Source of the DNA: Pseudomonas fulva 12-X
GTDB taxonomy: Bacteria > Pseudomonadota > Gammaproteobacteria > Pseudomonadales > Pseudomonadaceae
Length of the DNA: 64,000 nt
Reading direction: 5' to 3'
NCBI RefSeq assembly: GCF_000213805.1
Contig: NC_015556.1
Coordinates: forward strand, 1,860,001 to 1,924,000
The notes under the pieces are model-generated. The model had not been told where the DNA came from and searched no databases. It saw nothing but the letters and a program-made list of their open reading frames with translations. Shown here in pieces: positions 33,815 through 42,857 of the stretch. The first letter of the stretch is position 1; each line of letters begins with the position of its first letter. Made by a program: the position numbers and the translations under genes.

Positions 33815-34636
33815 TCAGTTCAGCAGGTCGCCGAAGGCCTTGTCCGCTTCCAGCACGGCGGGCAGTGCCTCGAACAGTTTGTTCAGGTCCACGCCTTCGA
33901 ACAGCGGGCCTTCCAGATCCTGTTTGGCTGCATCGCTCAGGCCATGGGCCTCGAGGCTTTCCTCGGCATGGATGGCTTGCGCCACCAGGCGCGCATACTG
34001 GCCGTCGCCCGGCGCCTGGGTCGGTTTGTTCTGGTAGGCGATGGCGTTCTGGATCAGTGCCGGCAATTGCCAGCGGCGCGCCAGCTCGGCGCCGACTTCC
34101 GGATAGCCGAAGCCCAGTTGCAGGGTTTCCTCGGCGGCCTGGGCCGCAGCTTCACGTTGCGGGTGGCGGTTGAGGCGCCGGGCGAAATCCGGGGCGCCAG
34201 TCTGGATCAGCAACTCACCGATGTTGTGCATCATGCCGCAGGTAAAGGCGGCATCCGCATCGAGCTTCGACTGTTTGGCCAGAGTGCGGGCGATGCTCGC
34301 CACGCGGAAACTGCGCAGCCAGAATTTTTTCAGGTTGAAGCCGGTATCGACCTTGAAGGCGCCGGTCATGGCAGAAGCCAGCACCAGGGTGCGCAGGGTG
34401 TTGAAGCCCAGGCGCATGGCCGCATCTTCTACGCTGCTGGCATCTCGCGAGCCGCGAAAGCGCGCCGAGTTGGCCAGGCGCAGCACCTTGGCCGCGATCA
34501 CCGGGTCACGCTCGATATTGCGCGCCACGCTTTCCAGGCTGGTGGAGGGATTATCGAACTGCTGGATCAGGTCCTGGGCGACCTTGGGGACGGTGGGCAG
34601 GGTGTGCAATTCGGCAAACAGACTGGCTATATCCAT
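33815..34636 (-). CDS. HDOD domain protein
   Basis: The protein has 273 residues of the HDOD family (PF08668). It shows LHTLPTVPKVAQDLIQQFDNPSTSLESVARNIERDPVIAAKVLRLANSA, RLGFNTLRTLVLASAM, and FTCGMMHNIGELLI, where the HD-type metal pair is degenerate as usual for HDOD. Such proteins act as signalling scaffolds in c-di-GMP or stress networks. A GGDEF gene is transcribed from the same strand 130 bases upstream. Confidence 0.88.
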   Translation of the reverse strand: MDIASLFAELHTLPTVPKVAQDLIQQFDNPSTSLESVARNIERDPVIAAKVLRLANSARFRGSRDASSVEDAAMRLGFNTLRTLVLASAMTGAFKVDTGFNLKKFWLRSFRVASIARTLAKQSKLDADAAFTCGMMHNIGELLIQTGAPDFARRLNRHPQREAAAQAAEETLQLGFGYPEVGAELARRWQLPALIQNAIAYQNKPTQAPGDGQYARLVAQAIHAEESLEAHGLSDAAKQDLEGPLFEGVDLNKLFEALPAVLEADKAFGDLLN

Positions 34637-34765
34637 ATGAAGCTCCTGATTGAAATCCGGGGACCCTATGGAGCTTCAGCATAGTCGTGCTGATGGCGCT
34701 TGCCAGGCCTTGCGCAGGTTTTTCAACGGGCCTGACGAGGCCGTGGTCGCGCCGTCCGAGCGCCC

Positions 34766-35800
34766 TCAGGCGGGAACGGATGCCTCGGCGCTGACCACCT
34801 GATTGCGGCCGGCGCGCTTGGCCGCATAAGTGCGTTTGTCGGCAGCGTTCATCAGCTCGTCCAGGCGTTCGCCGTCCTGACCGAAGATGGCAACGCCGGC
34901 GCTGAGGGTCATCTGCAGGGGAGTGCCATCCACCATCATGGGTGTGCTGGCCAGGCGCTCGCGCAACGCTTCGGCAATCGCGGCCGCCTGGGCTGCGCTG
35001 GTGTTGGGCAGCAGGGCGGCGAACTCTTCGCCGCCGAGCCGGCATAGCAGATCGGTGGCGCGCAGGCGCTGCGACAGCACGCTGGCGAAATGGCGCAGGG
35101 CCATGTCACCCGCCTCGTGGCCGAAGCGGTCGTTGATCTGCTTGAAATGGTCGATGTCCAGGTACACCAAAGCCAGGGGCGACTGGTTGCGCTGGGCGTG
35201 GGCACGCTCGCGGCAGAAGATCTCGGTCAGCTTGGAACGGTTCGCAAGGCCCGTGAGGTAGTCGGTGCTGATCAGCTCGATCAGGCGCTTTTCGGTCTGT
35301 GCGCGGGTGTATTCATAGGTGTGCGAGAAGATGGTGATGGCCAGGGTCGCCATGCCGATATCGAGCAGAAAACCGATGCTGTCACTGGGGTTCTTCTCGG
35401 TGTAGTGCTGGGTATACAGGTACAGGCCCAGGCTGACGAAGATCAGCGAGCCGATCAGCCCCAGGCGCAAGCCAAGCAGCAGATAGAGGATGATCGGGAT
35501 GGTCTGGATCCAGGCGAAGATGCCCACCGAGGTGTCCGGGTTGGCCAGGGTGGCCATCATCACGCCCAGAAAAGGGATCAGGTAGATGATGGTCAGGGCC
35601 TTCAGGTGCCGGGTGCGCTCCACGACCACCAGCATGTAGAACGCCAGCGCCGTGTAAACCACCTCGATGCCTACCAGCAGCCATAGACCTCGGGTCGCGT
35701 TGAAGACCGAGAACAGCACACCGAAGCATATGGTGACCCACAGCAGGGTCTTGAACATCCTGCGCCGGGACTGATCGGTGTGATCGACTGGGGCCAGCAT
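34766..35800 (-). CDS. Membrane-bound GGDEF diguanylate cyclase
   Basis: The protein has 344 residues from ATG 35800. About five to six membrane helices (residues ~18-170) precede a GGDEF domain: TDYLTGLANRSKLTE, LALVYLDIDHFKQINDRFGHEAGDMALRHFA, and the active-site RLGGEEFAALLP. The RATD sequence five residues before GGEEF is an intact I-site, so product inhibition by c-di-GMP is expected. An upstream GTG at 35911 is possible but would give a basic N-terminal tail. It is catalytically competent by sequence. Confidence 0.9.
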   Translation of the reverse strand: MLAPVDHTDQSRRRMFKTLLWVTICFGVLFSVFNATRGLWLLVGIEVVYTALAFYMLVVVERTRHLKALTIIYLIPFLGVMMATLANPDTSVGIFAWIQTIPIILYLLLGLRLGLIGSLIFVSLGLYLYTQHYTEKNPSDSIGFLLDIGMATLAITIFSHTYEYTRAQTEKRLIELISTDYLTGLANRSKLTEIFCRERAHAQRNQSPLALVYLDIDHFKQINDRFGHEAGDMALRHFASVLSQRLRATDLLCRLGGEEFAALLPNTSAAQAAAIAEALRERLASTPMMVDGTPLQMTLSAGVAIFGQDGERLDELMNAADKRTYAAKRAGRNQVVSAEASVPA

Positions 35801-36057
35801 CGAAACGTCCTTCGGGCCGCCATGGCACACGCGTATCACCGGCGCGTCCTGGTGATTGCGCCGTCTGGTTGAGAGATGGATTTGCGGGCAATTCTGCCCG
35901 AAGATGGCCACCTGCTACTAGTGATATTTCGTTACAGACGTGCCGTTTCGCTTTAGCGCCAGGATCAATCGCCGGCAGCTTGAGGTTCTGGCTCGAGGAA
36001 AACGGGGCGAGACCATGAGATAGAGCCTTGCGCCTGGCGTTACATCTGCACGGGGCT

Positions 36058-36087
36058 GCCGATCCTGCCTGGCCAGGCAGGATCGGC
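36058..36087. terminator. Perfect 30-bp palindrome after the SMP-30-like gene
   Basis: The 15-base arms (36058-36072 and 36073-36087) are perfectly complementary with no spacer, centred on TGGCCA. It begins six bases after the stop of the SMP-30 gene on the minus strand. No T-run follows, so it may be a transcription barrier or mRNA-stabilising hairpin rather than a classical terminator. Confidence 0.5.
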
Positions 36088-36092
36088 GTTGT

Positions 36093-37181
36093 TCAAACCA
36101 GCGTCGCGCCCCGGGCGTTGACGAAGATCGAATAGATCGCGTGGCTGCTGGCCATGAACAGGCGGTTGCCTTTCTCGCCGCCGAAGCATAGGTTGGCGCA
36201 GCGCTCGGGCAGGGTGATATGGCCGATGGCCTTGCCTTCGGTGTTGAACACCCGCACGCCGTCGAGCTTTTCCGGCTCGCTTTCTGGTGTGCCGTTGCTG
36301 CCCCAGCCGCACCACAGGTTGCCGAACTCATCGCATTTGATGCCGTCCAGCGCGCCGGTGTCGGTGGCTTCGATGTGCTTGCGGCGCTGGCCGAGGGTAC
36401 CGTCGTCGTTCACTGCATAGGCCCAGACCAGGCGGTTGGGTTTGGCGCGCCCTTCGACGATGTACAGCGTCTTCTCGTCCGGTGAGAAGCACAGGCCGTT
36501 GGGGCCGCCCAGGTCGTCGGCCACGCGGGTGACCTGGCCGGTTTCGCCATCGATGCGGTAGACGCCATGGGGCAACTCGGGCTCGATCTTGTAGCCCTCG
36601 TAGAAATTGCCGGTCTGGAAGGGTGGGTCGGTGAACCACACCGAGCCGTCGCGCTTGACCACCACGTCGTTCGGCGAGTTGAAGCGCTTGCCCTCGAATG
36701 TGTCGGCCAGCACGGTGATGCGCCCGTCGTGCTCGGTGCGGGTGATGCGTCGCCCCAGCTCCTGGGTGGTGGAGCCTTCACAGGCGATCAGCCGGCCCTG
36801 GGTGTCGCGCACCAGGCCGTTGGCATAGTTGGAGGGTTGGCGGTAGACGGCGAGCGACTGGCTGATCTCGTCCCAACGCATGATGCGGTTGTTGGGGATA
36901 TCGCTGACCAGCAGGTAGCGGCTATCACCGAACCATACCGGGCCTTCTGCCCAGCGCAGGCCATCAGCGAGTTTTTCCACGCTGGCGTTGAACAGGCGCA
37001 GTTGCAGGAAGCTGTCATCGAGCACCTGCACAGCGCTGTCGGGGTAGCGCAGGCCGAGCGGCTGGGCGGCGCCCGCCAATTGCGGCAGCAGTGAGCCGGC
37101 GCCGGCGGCAGCAGCGGAGCAGATCAGCGAATGCTTGAGGAAGCGGCGGCGCGAGCTGCCAGTTGGCTGGGTGTCGTTCAT
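36093..37181 (-). CDS. SMP-30/gluconolactonase-like secreted protein with Tat signal
   Basis: The protein has 362 residues from ATG 37181. The N-terminus has a twin-arginine signal (SSRRRFLKHSLICSAAAAGAGSLLPQLAGAA). The rest is a six-bladed beta-propeller of the SMP-30/gluconolactonase/LRE family: AEGPVWFGDSRYLLVSDIPNNRIMRWDE, NSPNDVVVKRDGSVWFTDPPFQTG, GPNGLCFSPDEKTLYI and GIKCDEFGNLWCGW, which supply the metal-binding Glu, Asn and Asp. Lactone hydrolysis is likely but the sugar is unknown. It is probably periplasmic. Confidence 0.87.
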   Translation of the reverse strand: MNDTQPTGSSRRRFLKHSLICSAAAAGAGSLLPQLAGAAQPLGLRYPDSAVQVLDDSFLQLRLFNASVEKLADGLRWAEGPVWFGDSRYLLVSDIPNNRIMRWDEISQSLAVYRQPSNYANGLVRDTQGRLIACEGSTTQELGRRITRTEHDGRITVLADTFEGKRFNSPNDVVVKRDGSVWFTDPPFQTGNFYEGYKIEPELPHGVYRIDGETGQVTRVADDLGGPNGLCFSPDEKTLYIVEGRAKPNRLVWAYAVNDDGTLGQRRKHIEATDTGALDGIKCDEFGNLWCGWGSNGTPESEPEKLDGVRVFNTEGKAIGHITLPERCANLCFGGEKGNRLFMASSHAIYSIFVNARGATLV

Positions 37182-37417
37182 GTCATGTCCCTTCTTGTCA
37201 TTGTCGGGCCGAAACGGCCTACACAACCTACAAGATGTACGATGACTGCGAAAGATTTATCGTGCCGGAATAACGGCGCTATCTGGAATGCTTTATATCT
37301 GATTGATATTTAGTTGTTTTATTTGAAGGTGTTTTGCGGTCGCATCGCGGGATCGAGATTGGTCGTCTGATGACGTGATAATCGGCCACCGCGCCAGCGA
37401 TGGCCGATTACTGAAAG

Positions 37418-37765
37418 TCAGGCGAATACGAAATACTTGCGCACCGTCTCGACCACTTCCCAGGTGCCTTTCATGCCCGGCTCGACGACGAAGATGTCGC
37501 CGGCCTTGAGGTGGATCGGCGCCATGCCGTCCGGTGTGATGATGCAGTAGCCTTCCTGGAAGTGGCAGTACTCCCACTTCACGTACTCGACCCGCCATTT
37601 ACCCGGTGTGCAGATCCAGGTGCCCATGATCTTGCTACCGTCATCGCTGGTATAGGCGTTGAGATTGACGGTGTGCGGATCGCCCTCGATGCGCTCCCAT
37701 TTACAGGCATCGACCACGGGCATGGGCTGGGTGTCGCGCAGAACGGTAATCGGTGTGTTGGCCAT
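37418..37765 (-). CDS. Cupin domain protein (DUF861-like)
   Basis: The protein has 115 residues and is a single cupin. TWICTPGKWRVEYVKWEYCHFQEGYCIITPDGMAPIHLKAGDIFVVEPGMKGTWEVVETVRKYFVFA matches cupin_3/DUF861 proteins related to ureidoglycine aminohydrolases. The metal ligands usual in this family (E, H and others) are partly visible (EYCHFQEG). It stands alone and its substrate is unknown. Confidence 0.8.
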   Translation of the reverse strand: MANTPITVLRDTQPMPVVDACKWERIEGDPHTVNLNAYTSDDGSKIMGTWICTPGKWRVEYVKWEYCHFQEGYCIITPDGMAPIHLKAGDIFVVEPGMKGTWEVVETVRKYFVFA

Positions 37766-37859
37766 GAACGGCTCCTGATGTTGGACGAAAGTGGTTCACC
37801 TTAGGGGGCGAGTGGGTGGCCCGGTTGTCTGGGGTCGACATGGGCGTGTGTATTCACGC

Positions 37860-38717
37860 TCAAGCCGGCAGAGCGGGGCGGGCGCGCAGGGTGAAACCGG
37901 CATGCACCATCAGCGTGACGATCACCAGTACGCCGCCGTACAGGGTGGCCTGGGCCGGCACCTCGTTCAGGAAGTACCAGACCCACAGGGTGCCCAGCAC
38001 GCTTTCAAGGAGATAGAAAAGCGCCACCTCGGCGGACGGCAGGTAGCGCGTCGCGCTGTTGATCAGCAGGGTGGCCAGCGGCATCTGCAGCAGGCCCATG
38101 ATGCCCAGCGCCAGATAGCTCGTCTGATCCAGGCCGAAGGGCTGAGCCTTGGGCAAGGCGATCAGCGCGGCGACCAGCCCGCCCAGGGCAATCAGCGGCA
38201 TGCGTGCGAGGCTGGAATGGCGGCGCAGCAGGGTCAGGTTGGCACCCAGGGCGGCTGACGACAGTAATGCATAGCCGTTGCCCAGCAGATCGCTGGCGCT
38301 GAAGGAGCCGGCGAACACCAGCACGATGCCCAGCGTCGCCACGCCGATGGCCAGCCAGGTGCGCACCGCCACGGCTTCCTGAAGGAAAAAGCGCGTGAAC
38401 AGCGCGGCAAACAACGGCGCTGTACTGAGGATGACCACCACGTTCGCCACCGTGGTGTGGATGATCGCCAGCACGAAGAACAGCGAGATCAGCGCCAGCA
38501 GCACCGCCGACACGGCACTGGGCAGCGGCTTGGCCCGCAGGCTCGCGCGGCTGCCGGCGGACAGTGAAAAGGCGCCCAGGGCGATGAACATCAGCAGTCC
38601 GCGCCAAAACACGATGCTCCAGCCATCGGCCTGCACCAGGCGCACCAACAGGCCATCGAAGCTGAGCAGCACGATACCGCTGGTGACCAGCAGCAGGCCG
38701 CGCGCTGAGTCTTTCAT
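37860..38717 (-). CDS. EamA/DMT-family transporter
   Basis: The protein has 285 residues with ten membrane helices and two EamA repeats (FWRGLLMFIALGAFSL, TTVANVVVILSTAPLFAALFTRFFLQEAVAVRTWLAIGVATLGIVLVF; and the second ATLLINSATRYLPSAEVALFYLLESVLGTLWVWYFLNEVPAQATLYGGVLVI). It is a different subtype from the 30-kb EamA protein. The substrate is unknown. Confidence 0.86.
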   Translation of the reverse strand: MKDSARGLLLVTSGIVLLSFDGLLVRLVQADGWSIVFWRGLLMFIALGAFSLSAGSRASLRAKPLPSAVSAVLLALISLFFVLAIIHTTVANVVVILSTAPLFAALFTRFFLQEAVAVRTWLAIGVATLGIVLVFAGSFSASDLLGNGYALLSSAALGANLTLLRRHSSLARMPLIALGGLVAALIALPKAQPFGLDQTSYLALGIMGLLQMPLATLLINSATRYLPSAEVALFYLLESVLGTLWVWYFLNEVPAQATLYGGVLVIVTLMVHAGFTLRARPALPA

Positions 38718-39132
38718 TCCCGGCTTTCCTTGTCGTTATTTAACCGTTGCCTGAATGATCGCCCCACTTTTGGGCGTTGGCCTGCCCAGACGCGCCACCT
38801 GAGAGGGTGTTTACGACCTCGCTACGAGCCGCTCAAGGCACGAAAGAACGGGCGCCACGTTTCTGCGGCCAGCCCGGAACTTGTAATTTTGCGATCCACT
38901 CCAATATTTCGTTTCAAGGCACCTCTAAAAACGTAGGCGAGGCGGTCAGCGCAAGGCGAAAGCAGGCGAAAAAGCGGAGTTTACGAGTTGTAAATGAGCA
39001 TTTTGAGTCTGCTTTCAACGCGGCGATGACAACGCAGGTAGTTTTTAGAGGTGCCTGTCAGCGGCGCGGGGTGCCGCGCGGCACCTTTTGAACAGGGACG
39101 TGCATTTCTCCATGGCTCAAGTGAGGCACTCC
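38718..39132. other. Intergenic region with 140-bp repeat upstream of DUF2076 gene
   Basis: The 415 bases hold repeat copy 2 (38917-39056) just before the DUF2076 gene. No coding sequence is supported. Confidence 0.6.
38917..39056. repeat. 140-bp structured repeat element, copy 2
   Basis: The outer arms AGGCACCTCTAAAAAC (38917-38932) and GTTTTTAGAGGTGCCT (39041-39056) are a perfect 16-base inverted repeat. The inner arms GAAAGCAG and CTGCTTTC also pair, and the centre TTTACGAGTTGTAAATGAGCATTTTGAG is shared with copy 1 at 20082-20220. It is a non-coding, possibly MITE-like or RNA-structured element. Confidence 0.72.
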
Positions 39133-39831
39133 ATGAATTCCGAAGAGCAAACCCTGATCGATGGCCTGTTCACTCGCCTGCAAGAGGCCGAGCACGAGGG
39201 CGGGCTGCGCGATAGCGAAGCCGAAGCGCAGATCAAGAGCCATCTGGCCCGACAGCCTGCCGCGCCGTATTACATGGCTCAGGCGCTGCTGATTCAGGAA
39301 GCGGCCATCAAGCGCTTGGACCAGCGCGTGCGTGAGCTGGAAGCTCAGGCTGCCGACGCCCAGCGCCAGCGTTCCGGCAGTGGTGGTTTCCTTTCCGGCC
39401 TGTTCGGCGGAGGCCAGCCGGCCAGCGCAGCGCAGCAGAGCCAGCGCCCGGCCGGCTGGGGCGAAACGCGCTTTTCCCAGAATGCGCCTGCGGCACCAGC
39501 GGCGTCGGTTGCGCCCGCGGCCACCCTGGGCGCTGCACCAGCCGCCCAGGGTGGTGGCTTTATGCGTGGTGCCCTGCAAACCGCGGCCGGCGTGGCCGGC
39601 GGGGTGATGGTGGCGGACCTGCTCACCAACATGTTCCACCACAATCAGCCCCAGGAAATCGTCGAGGTGATCCGCGAGGACGCGCCCATGCAGGACAGCT
39701 TCGGCAACGGACTGGACGACACGCCCATGCGCGACAACTTCGCCGACACCTCGTATTCCAACAGCAACGACATCGACACCGATGCCTTCGACAGCTCGGA
39801 CTTCTTCGACGACGACAGCATGTTCAGCTGA
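39133..39831 (+). CDS. DUF2076 family protein
   Basis: The protein has 232 residues from ATG 39133 (MNSEEQTLIDGLFTRLQEAE, the conserved DUF2076 start); an ATG at 39112 would add seven residues. The first 80 residues are helical with a heptad-like run (AIKRLDQRVRELEAQ). A Gly/Ala-rich central part (GSGGFLSGLFGGG, GGGFMRGALQTAAGVAGGVMVADLLTNMF) and an acidic tail rich in Asp/Ser follow. The family is a widespread periplasmic ligand-binding sensor of unknown role. Confidence 0.86.
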   Translation: MNSEEQTLIDGLFTRLQEAEHEGGLRDSEAEAQIKSHLARQPAAPYYMAQALLIQEAAIKRLDQRVRELEAQAADAQRQRSGSGGFLSGLFGGGQPASAAQQSQRPAGWGETRFSQNAPAAPAASVAPAATLGAAPAAQGGGFMRGALQTAAGVAGGVMVADLLTNMFHHNQPQEIVEVIREDAPMQDSFGNGLDDTPMRDNFADTSYSNSNDIDTDAFDSSDFFDDDSMFS

Positions 39832-39849
39832 ACCAGGTGCTGACGGCGC

Positions 39850-41022
39850 TCAGCCCGCCAGCGCTTGAGCGCTGGCGGTGCGATCCACCAACCGAATGCT
39901 GTCACGCCCGCCGCGTTTGGATGCGTACAACGCCACGTCACCCTGTTCGATCAGCGCCGCCAGGCTGGCCGGTGGCTGATCGAACAGGCTGGCGCCGACG
40001 CTCAGGGTGACCGCTTCCGGTGTTGCGAAACCCTCGGCGGCAATCACCCGAAAGCGCTCGCGCAGCGTTTCGCCCAGCTCGACGATCTGCGCGGTCGAGG
40101 CGTTCTTGAGCAGAATCACGAACTCGTCACCGCCCAGGCGCGCCGCCAGCGCGCCTTCGGGCAGCGCCACACGAATCATTTCACTCAGCGCCACCAGCAG
40201 ACGGTCGCCGGCCGCGTGGCCGTGCAGGTCATTGACCAGCTTGAAGTTGTCGATATCGATCAGCAGCAGCGCGCCCGGCCGTGCAGGCGTGGCGGCATTG
40301 AGCAGATGCGGCGCCCGTGCCTCCAGGGCGCGGCGGTTGTACATGGCGGTCAGCGGATCGCGGGCGGCCAGGCGTTCGATGCGTTGCTCGCGGCGGATGC
40401 GCACGGTGCCGGTCATCGACAGGGCGATCAGCATCAGCGCCATCACGCCCTCGACCAGAGAAATCTGAATGATCAGGCCGTGGAACGAGGCCAGGTCGAT
40501 CAGCGTGCCGGGCACCAGTACCGGGATGGCCTTGGCGATGTAGAACAGCCCATGGCCCAGCAGCACGAAACGCAGCTGCGCGGCGCCGGCGCCGAACGAC
40601 TTGCCTTCGGGCCGCAGCAGGAAACTGGCTCTGATGGTGATCAGCGCGATCAGCAGCGAATTGACCAGCAGCATGGTCTTCGACCATTGCGGGCCTTCCG
40701 GCAACAGCAGCATCGCCAGCCAGATGGCAACGACCAGCAGCCAGGCACGCGACAGTTTCGTTTCGGTAAAGCGCGCCACCCCGGCGTAGAACAGCCCGTG
40801 CGAGATGATCAGCAGGCCGTTGGCGAACCAGATCCCGATCACCAGCAGACCACTGCTGCGTAGCAGCGCCAGGGTCGAGCCGACGCTGATCAACGCGAAG
40901 CCGGCGCTCCACGACAGCAGCGCCGGCTCACGCACGGTGCGCCACTCCACCGCCAGATACAGCGCTGCCGCCAGCGCCAGAGCAATGGTCATCGTCAACA
41001 GAGTCAGGGGATCGAGCGCCAC
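39850..41022 (-). CDS. Membrane GGDEF diguanylate cyclase without I-site
   Basis: The protein has 390 residues. Six to seven membrane helices (about 1-200) precede a GGDEF domain with DPLTAMYNRRALE, LLLIDIDNFKLVNDLHGHAAGDRLL and RLGGDEFVILL. The five-residue-upstream position reads PEGA instead of RxxD, so the inhibitory c-di-GMP I-site is missing and product inhibition should be weak. The catalytic GGDEF is canonical. It is transcribed towards the DUF2076 gene convergently. Confidence 0.88.
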   Translation of the reverse strand: MALDPLTLLTMTIALALAAALYLAVEWRTVREPALLSWSAGFALISVGSTLALLRSSGLLVIGIWFANGLLIISHGLFYAGVARFTETKLSRAWLLVVAIWLAMLLLPEGPQWSKTMLLVNSLLIALITIRASFLLRPEGKSFGAGAAQLRFVLLGHGLFYIAKAIPVLVPGTLIDLASFHGLIIQISLVEGVMALMLIALSMTGTVRIRREQRIERLAARDPLTAMYNRRALEARAPHLLNAATPARPGALLLIDIDNFKLVNDLHGHAAGDRLLVALSEMIRVALPEGALAARLGGDEFVILLKNASTAQIVELGETLRERFRVIAAEGFATPEAVTLSVGASLFDQPPASLAALIEQGDVALYASKRGGRDSIRLVDRTASAQALAG

Positions 41023-41132
41023 GGGGTATCGGCCTTTCGGTGCAGTGTTGCGTTACGGTCTACCGGTTTATCGGCAGTTAAGAGGCATGGCTTCGAGCAT
41101 AGCCATGCTTTATGAAAATGCCGCTGAACGGG

Positions 41133-41795
41133 TCAGCTGCGTTTCGGCCTGACGGTCAGGCTGATCATCCGCGTGACCACCAGGCCGATGTACATCACGC
41201 CGGCGAACTGTTCGAGCATCACCAGGGCGCGGGCGAAGGGGCGCAGCGGAATGATGTCGCTCAGGCCGACGCCGGACAGGGTGGTGAAGCTCAGGAACAG
41301 CAATTCCACCCAGGTGCGCTGCGCCTCGGGATTGATCGCCGCGCTGAAACTGCCGGGGCTGACCAGCTGACACACCGAAAAAGCATGGGCAAAGGCCCAG
41401 GCCAGCAGGGTGAAGGTGGCGCCGACCGCGAACAGCTCGTCGGTGCTCGCGCGCTCGTCTTCCATCATGTAGGCGATCAGGCCGCCCGCGGCGTAGAAAT
41501 AGAAGCTCGATTCCAGACCCGCCAGCAGGATCGACAGCGCTGTGTTGCTCTCGAACTCCACCGCCACGGTCAGCGCCAGAATGCATGCCGCCTGGGTGAA
41601 GGCGATCCAATGAATGGTCGGGCTACTGCGCACCATGCGCAGCGACATGGCCAGCACCACGATACCGAACGCGCCGACGATGGCCCGCCCCTCGGACAGC
41701 CGCTCCATGAACGGGTAGAGCAGGATGCCCAGCAACTGCACGAACAGCAGGCTGGCGGACGGGTAGCGGAGCAGATAGATGTGGGCCTTGGGCAT
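41133..41795 (-). CDS. Ion-channel-family membrane protein with altered selectivity filter
   Basis: The protein has 220 residues with about five to six membrane helices. The C-terminal pore-like segment LLFLSFTTLSGVGLSDIIPLRPFARALVMLEQFAGVMYIGLVVTRMI aligns in layout with Ion_trans_2 potassium channels (T-T-x-G-Y-G-D). Here the filter reads TTLSGVGLSDI, with Val replacing Tyr and extra residues. It may conduct another ion or be a non-conducting sensor. Confidence 0.72.
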   Translation of the reverse strand: MPKAHIYLLRYPSASLLFVQLLGILLYPFMERLSEGRAIVGAFGIVVLAMSLRMVRSSPTIHWIAFTQAACILALTVAVEFESNTALSILLAGLESSFYFYAAGGLIAYMMEDERASTDELFAVGATFTLLAWAFAHAFSVCQLVSPGSFSAAINPEAQRTWVELLFLSFTTLSGVGLSDIIPLRPFARALVMLEQFAGVMYIGLVVTRMISLTVRPKRS

Positions 41796-41985
41796 CGAAG
41801 TCGACCGGGCGAGGGGAGATGGCGCGGCGCAGTCTACTGGATCATCAGCGCGGCGTAAGCTGCCATTCGCCGCTCATCACTCGGGCTTATGCGCAGCCTG
41901 AGCACACGGCGAATAGTCGCGGCTTCGCGCGGGATTTCCGCTATGATCCGCGCCTTCGCAAACACCCCGTCATGGTCAGGTTCCG

Positions 41986-42729
41986 ATGCCCGCCAACGCC
42001 CTCTACACGGACCTGTCCGATTACTACGACCTGATGTGCGCCGACATCGACTACGCCGCGCAGAGCAGCGCCGTACAACGGCTGCAACAGCTGTTCGGTA
42101 ATGGTGGCACGCGCCACCTGGACCTGGCCTGCGGCACCGGGCCCCACGTGCGGCATTTTCTCGATGCGGGCTTTCAGAGCGGCGGGCTGGACATCAACCA
42201 GCCGATGCTCGACAAGGCCGCCATCCGCTGCCCCGAAGCGCACTTCGCCGTGCAGGACATGTGCACGTTCAGCGTCGCCGAGCCGTTCGACCTGATCACC
42301 TGCTTTCTCTACTCGCTGCATTACAGCGCCACCGTCGCACGGCTCAAAGCCTGCATCGCCAGCGTGCACCGCGCCCTGCAGCCCGGTGGGCTGTTCTGCT
42401 TCAACGCGGTCGACCGCACCCGCATCGACAACCGCCTGTTCGCCTCGCACACCGTGCAGATCGAGGCCGGGCGCTTCACCTTCAGCTCCGGTTGGCACTA
42501 CAGCGGCGCGGGCGAGCGCCAGGCCCTGCGCCTGCACATCGAAAAGACCGCAGGCGACGAAACCCTGACCTGGCATGACGAACACCCCATGGTCGCAGTG
42601 AGCTTCGCCGAGCTTGAGGCGCTTCTCGAACCGCACTTCGAGGTGCATGTGCTGGAACACGACTACCAGCGCATCCTGCCGCTCGGTGATGGAGCGGGGA
42701 ATGCGCTGTTCGTTTGTGTGAAACGCTAG
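41986..42729 (+). CDS. Class I SAM-dependent methyltransferase
   Basis: The protein has 247 residues. SAM-binding motif I is RHLDLACGTGPHVRHFLDAGFQSGGLDIN (residues ~38-65), motif II FAVQDMCTFSVAEPFDLITCFLYSLHY, and the post motif LQPGGLFCFNAVDRT. The N-terminus LYTDLSDYYDLMC is usual for small-molecule methyltransferases. The substrate cannot be predicted. It stands alone after a gap. Confidence 0.86.
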   Translation: MPANALYTDLSDYYDLMCADIDYAAQSSAVQRLQQLFGNGGTRHLDLACGTGPHVRHFLDAGFQSGGLDINQPMLDKAAIRCPEAHFAVQDMCTFSVAEPFDLITCFLYSLHYSATVARLKACIASVHRALQPGGLFCFNAVDRTRIDNRLFASHTVQIEAGRFTFSSGWHYSGAGERQALRLHIEKTAGDETLTWHDEHPMVAVSFAELEALLEPHFEVHVLEHDYQRILPLGDGAGNALFVCVKR

Positions 42730-42757
42730 CGAATAGCGCTGGGGCGCCCACTGATCC

Positions 42758-42779
42758 GTGGGAGCGGCTTCAGCCGCGA
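42758..42779. repeat. Single REP-like hairpin
   Basis: GTGGGAGCGGCTTCAGCCGCGA is a variant of the GTGGGAGCGGGCC family with GCGGCT/AGCCGC arms, located just after the methyltransferase stop. Confidence 0.5.
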
Positions 42780-42857
42780 TCTTTCACCGGCCTCAAACCT
42801 GATCCGCGGCTGAAACGACTGGCGGGATGACTGCCTTGCAACCCGCGCTGCGCAGAT

